Part shown: piece by piece, positions 55,151 to 64,000 of the stretch
Position numbering within the stretch: position 1 is the first letter of the stretch
Layout of the letters: every line of letters begins with the position of its first letter
Assembly (NCBI GenBank): GCA_003993805.1
Contig: RSEF01000020.1
Location: 3,112,781-3,176,780 of the forward strand
DNA: 64,000 bases
Source of the DNA: Himantopus leucocephalus
Taxonomy: Eukaryota > Chordata > Aves > Charadriiformes > Recurvirostridae
Direction: 5' to 3'
The notes under the pieces: model-generated
What the model saw: only the letters and a program-made list of their open reading frames with translations
What the model was told of the DNA's origin: nothing
The model's database searches: none
Program-made: the position numbers and the translations under genes

Positions 55151-58100
55151 TGAGTTAAGGGTATTCTATGCAATAACCAGTTATGGCTATTCATTGCTTA
55201 TAACACTAGTTTTATTTTTGATATGATTCTGTTTCCTAAAAGCACAGCAGAAAAACTAATCTCTTGGTTAAACTGTGTTCCTGAAAGTTGTAAACCTGAA
55301 AGAGCCTTTATGATCTGCTAGGGAACAGGGGGAGACTGAACATGCTTAGTCGGAGCAGCTGAGAAACGATTTTCTGTGTATTCACTGAGTTGTAGTCCTG
55401 CTCGCTGGCTGCGTCTGAAAAATTTTTATCATTAGAGGAAAAACATCTTGAAAACAATCCCAAATGCATATAGGTTTGATAGAGGGTCTGTTCTCTTGCT
55501 GGAGGTCAGCAATTCCTCTCCTTTTCAGGCACTGCTTGTAGGAACTATGACCTCTATGCCACAGGGACCAAAATTTTCCGTACGTGAGTGCTGCTATGGA
55601 ATGGGGTTCAGATGTTGTCAGCTGTAACTGCAGCCAGAGCTGCTGCTTTCTCTTTTGTTTGTCTGCTGGAGGTGCAGGAAGGGATTTGGTCAGCACTTCG
55701 TTTTGGAAAATAAAGCTCTTCAGCGCTGGTACTACCAGGGTGAGGAAACAGATTTTCCTTTTGGGGTGTAACACTGTTTTGCCCATTACTGAACAGCAGT
55801 AACTACTCTGTAACGGACAACTAAATACCCTTCAGTGGTTGCACGTGCCTTGAGAATTTTGAGGCCAGGAGAAGAGAACAAAATAAGATGTTTCTAGGTG
55901 AGCCTTTGTTTTGGAACCATAATTTAGGACATCTTGAGGGGTTCTCAGCGTGATAGGTAGGTGTAGGGCTCTGCTGCCCACCAGCCAGCTGTCCTTGGCG
56001 TGAAGCACCGCTGAGTGCTTTTGGCATCTGCACCTCCTGGGCAGGGTGCCCTGGGGACCTGGGAGAAGTCCTGCTGAACCCTGCCTTGCACTGAGGAGAA
56101 TCGCACTCCGTAGCAAGATGTTTGAAAGGAAATCTCAGTTGGTTGAGCTTCAGATGCTCTCCGTTGAAATTTTTGTTTCTTTCGATAATTTTCAAATTGC
56201 TTTAGTCTCAAGTGCCTCCAGCGCCACATAGGCGGTTTCAGGAGAAGTTGTTGATGTTAAACTGATAGAAGAGTGAAAAGAAGAACAGGAACAGCTTTGA
56301 CAACTTGACAGTAAAATACCAGTTTAATAGCTGTACCCTGTAAAACTGTGTTGCTGCCGCTCGTATAGTGTCCCCGCCAGCTTGGCCTACAGACGCGATG
56401 CACCGTGTGATCCACTAGTTTTATTTCTTCTATAAATGAGAAAATTCCTCTTATGTTTTCACACACGCACCTTGCCCAGAAGCTGCTCAGTGCATTTAAC
56501 ACCTCTCCTTTGGCATTAATGGAGTTAGGAAGGTGTGCTAAATGGAAAGCATTGTTTGTTTCCTTTCCACTCTTGCAATCACCCAAGATTGGACCATTGC
56601 TGGAGCACCTTAGTTCATGCAGATGCTAAAAACTTCAGATGCTTGATCTAGTTACCTTTCTCAATGCCTGAACTGAAAACCTTATTTCCTTTTCCCTGAC
56701 TCACCCCAAAAGCTTTTCTCCTGTCCTCTGAGGATTTTATTGCTTTCAAAGGCTGCAAAGCAATATCCTTGACCACGAGGTCAGAAGTATGTGGGAGTAT
56801 TTACAAGCGATTGGTTTGAGAGGAAGAGGAAAGATTTACGTGAGATTGGTTCTTTCTGCTAAGCTAGATTGGTTGGAGATGCCTTTCCAAATGAGGTGGT
56901 AGATGCTGGAGCATTGCTGTGTGTCTCTGCTGCCCGGTGCTGCAATATTTAAGAAGTTTTCCAGTGCCTTTCTGAGAATTAGTGAAAAATGTTCTCCTAT
57001 CAGCTGATGTCATTTAAGCAACTGGTTCTTCACATTAAGGAACAAAGAAGCTACCTGCTGGTTTGAAGCTTTTCTGTTGCACGTAGGTCAAGGCAGAACA
57101 CCAAAACAAGGGGTGCTGTCCACAAAGGGACATCTCCAGATGGCTGCAGTGACAGAGAGGATCCTTATTGCTTCCATCCAAGGGTTTCTGTAATCCCGCT
57201 ATGGTGGGGAGCAGGAATTCTGTGTCATCAGACTTCACATAGGGTCACAACTTACTTTGGTTTCCATGGATAGAATCCTTTGTGTGCAGCAAGTCCCTTT
57301 TGTTAGTTTTTTTTCACAGCCCACTTTTTATCTTGTCCTCCTAAACTTGCTTTGATACAGAGAATGTCTCACTAAAACTAGAGACAAAGGAATATGGGGC
57401 CACTTTGAAACACCTTTTGTTTCTGAAGGACAAGGTGCCGTACGTTGGTCTTCTCATGTGTTGTATTTTTCCCAAGAAGAACTGTAGGTATATAACAAAT
57501 GTGAGGAACGCCTATATTTGACACTACGAAATACTTGATTTTTAGAGTTGTTTATGAAAGGCAGAAGTGCAATTTTGAAAGTACCAGGACTATTCATACT
57601 GTATATGGAGAGGTATCGTCATTCGAAGTGGATTAGTATGTTGCTGAACCACTGTTGTATATCATACCTTTTTTCACTCCGGATGGGATAGGAAGCCAAT
57701 ACAATCATCTAGGTGTAAAAACTGAACTTGGGAAAAATCATCTCTTTCTATACCATGTTTTGCTAGGAAAAAAACGGGTGCAGTGTTTTGTTCTGGTGTA
57801 AGAAATAAGACATAGAAGTGGGAGGTCTTCAGAGAACCTTGAGCCATGGTGGTGGACTTGCACATGGATGCAAAGGAGCACAGAACGAAAATTTGTCTCT
57901 AAACCTCTCAGGAGTCTATAGTGAAAGATTAGAGTGTTTAGTAAGTTTGTGTTGTGTGTCAGGTGTTTTTTATGAAGATTTCTCTGAAATGGTTTTGACC
58001 TACAGCAGTGATACTTTGCTTTCTTGCTTTTTATGTTATACAATGGTACGTGCTTTGCTCAGCGGTCACTGGCGTGCCAAACTGAAGTCAGCTGGAATAG

Positions 58101-58654
58101 ACTTAGTCCCAGTGAGGTGGAAGGAGCTTCTGACTCTACTCCTCGGAGACAGGGATGTGAGTGTCCACCAGAGAGGAGCAGTAGCAGGAGCTGACGATGA
58201 GACCACATGAATGTCCAAGCTGTGGCTGGAACTCAAGCTGTGACAATACTTGCATTAAAAAACAGTGATTTAATTATAAATGGCGTGATAGATTGGTATG
58301 ATTTTAAAAGGCTTTTGGTAGCAATTAGCTTCAGTTGTTGGCGCAACATGAACACCGTGAATAAAATCTCAGGTAGCATGCAGTGCTAAGGAAGCATTGA
58401 CCTTTTTTTAATGACATACATGCCTAAACTCCTAATAACTGCCATTCTAATCTAACTTGACAGGCATTCAGAGTCTCCAAGTCTTATGGTTGATTAAAAC
58501 TTCTCTGTAACTTCATATGCAATGGTATATTCTGCATTTCTGTGCCTATATGGATGGGAAATGTTGATGTCAGATTTCATAAATGTTAAAATACAATTGA
58601 AAACTTCCAGACTCCATTTTTATGCTTCACGGCTTGACAAGTTTGGAGAATATG

Positions 58655-58681
58655 NGGGGGGGGGGGGGGAGGCGGGGGGGA
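58655..58681 (+). repeat. N seam abutting a G-rich tract
   Basis: N at 58655 is followed by G14, then AGGC and a further G run. The tract is G-quadruplex-prone and probably broke the assembly. Two open frames read through this N and should be ignored. Confidence 0.83.
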
Positions 58682-61577
58682 AGGCTTTGTTGCCTGTTGT
58701 TTGCAATATAGTCAGCAGTCTCTGTACAGGAGAGATCTTTATACTAGATTGCAGCTGGGCTGCTTCTGAAGTGGACAAAAAAAACAGCAGGACCCAGTAG
58801 AAACTTTTTTTTTTCTTTTTTTGAACACTCATGTGTTTTCTCTTAAGCCTGAAGGAGGTTGTTTATTGCCAGGTTCGTCTTTTTAGTCTCATCTTTCTTG
58901 AATGGCCTGAAATGCGCTTTTACAAATTGAACTTTTATCTACATAAAAAGTGCCCATCCCTATTAATACTCACAACAACACTAAATGTAACTCAGGTACT
59001 TCTTGGGGAAAATACACAGTTCATTCAAGTACCGTTTCAAAGAATGCCCACTGGGTCACAAACAACAGATCACACATCCTAAAGCAGTACAAGGATTACG
59101 TGTATAATTGCTGAAAGATCAAACTCGCTGTCCTGTATGGCAAAGTAAATCATCTGAGCTGTTCAAAGAGTTTCTTTTTTTTATCCCCCACGCTGACTGC
59201 AGGGCTTTGAATGAAAATCTCTTTTATAAAGTGTTTCCCAAGATTTTTCTTTTTTTTTTTCCTTCTTTTTTACTGTTCTGTGTTAGAAAGAGGTGTGTAT
59301 TGTGTGTTTTGGGAGGAGAGGGGTAGAGTTAGGAAGGACACTGGTATTTTATCTGCAAAACCCATAATATATGCTATTCCAGAGATGCTGTAATTAAACC
59401 TCATCTCAAAGCTTATACCTATATCACTGGAAGACATTAGAAACTCAGCTATGTGTGAGAGTCCGGGGCTGGTAGGGTGCACTAAAGCTCAGTGGGTTTT
59501 CTGCTGTGCCTTCACACAGTCTCTGTAACCTACTTTTGCTATTAGTCTGCAGTATTGGATGCTCAAAATACATGTGGTGCTTCTACTTTAGGCAGGGACA
59601 GTGCATTTGGTTTTAGGGACTGTTTCCCACTTCTCATGTAAGTGCAGTGGGCTGTTTAATGTAAAACCCTGGTGGTCACACAGTTAATAAAATAGTACTA
59701 TTTTTCTTTCCGACACAAGTGTGATACCTCTTGATGGAATTGGCAGAAAAAAATCCACCCAACCCAGAATACACAAACAGAAAATGGGAATTACAGATGT
59801 CAGCAGTATCTGGTTTGAGGTGACAGTTATTGCCTCCAAAGTAAGAGCCTCATTTGCAGCTCTGTAGTTCAACTTACCATAAGCTTTGAAGCTCTTCTGC
59901 CTCTGCAATAATTGTGGGCCCTGAAACACTGGGGGAAGAGAAGAAAGGTGTTAAAATGTTTTTCTATGCTTTAGTTCTATGTAAATTTGGAAGCTTGAAC
60001 TTAGGTGGGGAAGATTGTCCTTTCTAATAACCTCCAGCTGCAGGACTGGTGGATGGGCTGCAAGAAATCACCTGCAAATGTACAGATGGGAACAGGAGAC
60101 AAAGGTCGGCGGAGTGACCCGTTGGGCATCTCTGGGGGGGCTACTGGGTGGCGGGTGCATCAGGTTATGCGTAACATGGAACTGCCCCATTATGGTTCAC
60201 TGTATCTGGTGGAAAAGTGCTAACATGGACAAGAGGAGGACTATTTTCCTGTGTAGCCTGTGCCTGTAGTAGTTATAGGGGCGTGAAAAGAGAAGAAGGG
60301 ACGGTACAGAACAGCTGCATTAATGTCAGGGGTAGATCAATAGCATCCTTCACTGATTAGGTAAACACACCTTGATTTATTGCCTCGCACCTTAAAGCGC
60401 TCCTGCTTGCTCTAGATTGTGAAAATGTGGCTTGCAGTTGTTTCCCCTCATACAGCACTGTAGGATATTGGTTTTTTTCTTCCTTCCAAATGTATCAGCT
60501 TACCATATTTTTGAGCAATAGAACATTTGTCTCTCTCTCTTAGTTAAAAAGACACTGCTCCTTTTTCACTAATTGCACCTGGCAAACATAAATCTTGCAA
60601 ACATGTCGAAATGGATCATCAGTATTTTAGCCACCACAAACTATGAAGGCTGAAGCTCTGACTGTTCTTGCTGCTTTCCTGATATTCCAGAAAAACAACA
60701 GCCCCTTCTGACTCATTCAGTGTTGTGGGACTGCCTTGCTCTGTCTTTGGTTAAATACGTTAATGAGATATTAACTAAATGCAAATCTTATTTCTGTGCT
60801 GTTACCTGGGCAGACCTGTCCTTGGAACACATTCATTATTCCGTACTGTACAGTCTAAAACGATGAAACTGAGCTGTCATTCCGGAGAGCCCCAAAAAGC
60901 AAAGAACTCAGCACCCAACGGCTGCATTTCTGGCTGTGCGTATTTTACGGCAGGCTTCTTACAGCAAACTCTTCGAGCTCTTCCAGCAGATTTCCTCTCT
61001 CCTGCCTAGACGTGTGACTTGTTGTACTAGTTGAAGCAGGTCCTAAAGAGAGAGCATTACGCTCTGGAGACCAGTCTTTGAAGTGCAACGTGAAAACCTG
61101 GGCAGCAGGTGTTTTGGGAACAACACAAAATAATAAAAAAAAATTGAGTAAGTATTCCCCCAAGCCTTCTTCCATATCACTGTTGCTCTCGGCTGTTGCT
61201 TCAAGGCAAACTTAGATGCTGCAGTCATCATTTAAGAGGCTGTGGAAGTCTCGCAGTACAACGTGTCTTGGTTTGAATCTGTTTGGAATACGCTGAAAGA
61301 GAAACTGTCTCCATCATCACCCTTTTTACCCAGAAAAAAAAAGTTGCTTGTTGTTCTAGCAGCAGGTCTGTCTGAATGGCTATGAGGTATCTGCGTGCTT
61401 GATTATTCTGTCCCCTGACGAGGTTTTGTTTGTTTGTTTTTGGTTTTCTTTGTGATATGAAGCTGTTGAGCAGAGTTTCCCTTAACGTAGTTATCTCTTG
61501 GCTGTAATAAGGCTTTAATAAGGTTTCAACTGAAGAACCAAATCCAGTTTTGGATAACTTTTACAAGTTAGATGTGG

Positions 61578-61930
61578 AAAGCAACAGAAGGAGCCCAAAG
61601 GAAAGCAGTAAGAGCCATCAGGCACCTGGAAGGCAAGATTTAATCATTAGAACAGTTGTGTCTGGATGACAGCACATAAAGAACATAATATTCTTGAAGA
61701 ACATAAAAGGAAAGAAGAGAGTAATCTCTTCCACCTGTGTATAGTGGACAGGAATAGAAGTAATCGAGTTGAACAGCAGCAAGAAAGGTTCAGTTTAGGC
61801 TTTAAGAAAAACTTTTTAACGTTGGCGATACTGAAGTGTGGGACTGTGGTGTGTGAGGAGGTTGTGCAGACGTCACATCATTGAAGAAGAATTTAGCAAG
61901 CCACCTGTCAGGAATGACTTGGGTAAAGAT
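61578..61930 (+). mobile_element. Old, diverged CR1/L3-like LINE fragment
   Basis: The order of short blocks matches the 3' part of ancient amniote CR1 elements in sense orientation: GCAACAGAAGGAGCC, then ACAGGAATAGAAGTAAT, GAACAGCAGCAAGAAAGGTT, TTAAGAAAAACTTTTTAACG, GAGGAGGTTGTGCAG, CATCATTGAAGAAG and CACCTGTCAGGAATGACTTG. The similarity is clear block by block but diluted by many changes, and the 3' terminal repeats are no longer visible. It has no coding capacity left. It is much older than the two CR1 copies at 13.4 and 39.2 kb. Confidence 0.62.
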
Positions 61931-64000
61931 AATTATGGTGTATATAATGTATCAGGGTTCTTTCCCATCTTGTTTTTCTGTATGTCTTCTCACACTGTGC
62001 CTTACAGGTAGCTGCTGCCTGCTGATTAATGAAGTGACGGCACTTCTGCAAAGTGGGTAGTTTTCTAGCTGCTGCTAAGCCCTAGGAGGGAAGGGCTTGG
62101 GAGGGCACGGCTCGCCCGCCTGGAGCTGATGTACAGACCCACATCCTCACTAGTCGGGTCACAGCTCGATAAACGGCTTCCTTCAGCACAAGCAAGGTGA
62201 GCGCAGTAGGGCAGGCAGTTTAGAGGAAGGGATTTCCTTCTCGCACCCAAAGGGGTTTGGATTCAATCCACCGGGGGGGGTTGTGATAACCTTGCTTTGG
62301 CTATGAGCTGACTGCACAGGAGGGCTCGTTAAGGAGGGCCCTGCAATTTGACCTGACATTAATACGTGGAAGCCAAAGCTTGATACGTAATTTCTGCTTC
62401 AAGATCCATTTGGCAAAATTAAAAACTGTGCTCCAAAGTACAGTTTAATATCATGCAAGAATGAAACAACAAAAAAGATAAATTACATTCTTTAGCTAAG
62501 TGAACTTCTTTGGTAGTAATGCTTAGAGAGGTGTGTGCTTATAATTAAATGCCTAATTAAATATGAGCATCTCACCTTGATAATTAAGCAATAAAGACAC
62601 ATCAGGCACTGCATTTCTGGGTGATTATAACCTGCCTTGGGTGGTGCTATAAGGCATGAGGCCAAAGATTAAGTGGCTTAAACCACCTGAGAAATTCATT
62701 AATACCGTGAAATTTGCTGCCTAGAGTGTTTTGTTGCCGTTGAGAACTAGACTTGTACGTTAAAAACAAGGAAAACGGATCATTTTATTGGGAATTATAC
62801 ATGATGGGGCTAAGGTGTGGCTGAAAGCTTTAGGGTTCTTGCAGTGTTAGGTATATTGAGTGCTATTAGAGGATCATTTCAGGCTTTATTGTACTAATTT
62901 AGGAAGAAAATTTAAAGGGACGATGCAGGTTTTAAGGGTTTCAGATGGCAGTAGAACAATATTGAAAACACTAATAATTTTTTCTCCCCTTCATCTTGCT
63001 CCTGTTGATCCCTTCCTGTACTTCCCTTCCCATTTGTTCAGAAACCAAAGAATTATGTGTATATTCCACCTAATAATAAGCTCCTTGTATGTAGTAACAA
63101 AATGTAGGTGAATGCATATGCATCTTGCTTGCAATTTTTATCTTTAACTCTGTAAGACTTCTCTTAATATATTCGAAGTTACTGGATAGCCCCTGTGACT
63201 TCACCGAGCTCTGTATGCATGTTAGTGCGTTAACCTTACCTGGATTCTCTGGGTACCACTTTGAGATAAACATGAGGCAATAAAGCATACTGCGGTTGGT
63301 ATTAAGCAGAGAAGAGTGCTGAATGTTTAATAGCTTTGTGATTCTATGCGTTCGCTTCATAAAACAACTGACATCAGAGTCTTTTCTCTTGAATCCAGCT
63401 TCCCACCAGAGCTCTAACGTTAATGGAGTTAGTCTGGATTTACAGGCGTGGAGGAAATCTGAAAAAACCAAGCCATTGTGGTATATTTTGACAAATCAAA
63501 CCATTATACATTTTGATGGGTTTTTCCCTTTTGATTCATTCAAGATTTATGTTCTTAATTTCCCTCTGCTCCCGTGCACATCCCCAGAATGTCTTACTAA
63601 AACTTTGTTTTCTGATTACTCCAGCGTAATGCATTCGTAGACTAGCACGAATACCCATGTACAATTTTGTGTTAGTGGGGACTTGATGAGAGCTATACAG
63701 ACGATAGTTTTGCCCGTTATCAAAGACGTGATGCCTGTCTTTTTATTTCTGGTTGGTTGAAATATAATTGCTCTTTCGGTTGACATGGGTAAATGGTGTT
63801 GACTGGAGTGTGTTCTTCTGATTGCTTCAATGGGTGATGTGTACCATGTGCTGATTTTTGACTGTGAAACAAACATCGGAAGAAAGCAGATTATTAGCTT
63901 CTTGCAATGACATGAGAATTAGACACTATAAAAATTAGAGTAAACAAGGGTCTTGTGCTCCTTGGTGTTTAGTGAGGGTGACGTTTCATACAGTTCTTAG
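61931..64000 (+). other. PTPRK: Downstream intron of PTPRK, right end
   Basis: No gene or transposon is recognised. A stretch at about 62505-62735 is rich in TAATTA/ATTAA homeodomain-type cores (TATAATTAAATG, CTAATTAAAT, GATAATTAAG) beside GC-balanced patches, a composition often seen in conserved enhancers. The intron runs past the window end. Confidence 0.65.

Larger units (their letters stand above)
39605..61577 (+). other. PTPRK: Downstream intron of PTPRK, middle part
   Basis: No coding exon is recognised. The stretch has seams at 46948, 47053 and 58655, A-rich tracts near 40383, 42964 and 47841, a CpG-rich segment at 49141-49460, a CpG-dense segment with a Maf element at 51121-51370 and an RFX-type X-box at 54348. 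A pyrimidine-rich acceptor-like site precedes an open frame at 53077. The rest is ordinary AT-rich intron. Confidence 0.7.

Noticed and set aside
58522..58832. Open frames crossing the N and G tract at 58655
   Set aside because: The frame depends on an unknown base and an uncertain homopolymer length.

Overview
This window is vertebrate, almost certainly bird, intronic DNA from one large gene transcribed left to right. The avian call rests on three pieces of the CR1 retrotransposon, including two copies of the characteristic bird CR1 3' end (a stretch resembling 'CCCTTCCAAC' followed by ATTCTATGATTCTAT-type repeats), and on the low density of other interspersed repeats. The species cannot be told from this sequence alone.

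The only coding sequence I can support is one 294-base internal exon at 16828-17121 (+ strand, phase 1 at both ends). It encodes the first fibronectin type III domain of a type IIB receptor protein tyrosine phosphatase, best matched to PTPRK. It has a good polypyrimidine tract, an AG acceptor and a GT donor. Everything else is intron: at least 16.8 kb upstream and at least 46.8 kb downstream. I looked for the next fibronectin exon in the downstream part and did not see it. I see no tRNA, rRNA, CRISPR, plasmid or prokaryotic element, and the many short open frames are what random intronic sequence gives.

Layout: 1-16827 is upstream intron with assembly seams at 2715, 5490 and 8370, a CR1 tail at 13424-13572 and an 11-bp hairpin just before it. 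The exon follows at 16828-17121. 17122-64000 is downstream intron, with seams at 21957, 31481, 46948, 47053 and 58655, a CR1 copy with an internal deletion at 39168-39604, and an old CR1-like fragment at 61578-61930. It also holds two compact CpG-island-like segments (34231-34501, which contains a strong G-quadruplex motif, and 49141-49460). Two isolated but very good transcription-factor palindromes are present: a 13-base Maf recognition element at 51229-51241 and an RFX X-box at 54348-54359 followed by two reversed CCAAT boxes.

The most solid non-gene observation concerns the assembly. The eight single N characters are contig joins. Five of them sit between near-identical direct repeats of 19 to about 105 or 143 bases (the copies differ like two alleles), and three abut T or G homopolymers. 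These duplications add about 400 bases that are probably not in the real genome. I found no convincing undescribed biological system here. The best leads are possible intronic regulatory elements or an alternative promoter.
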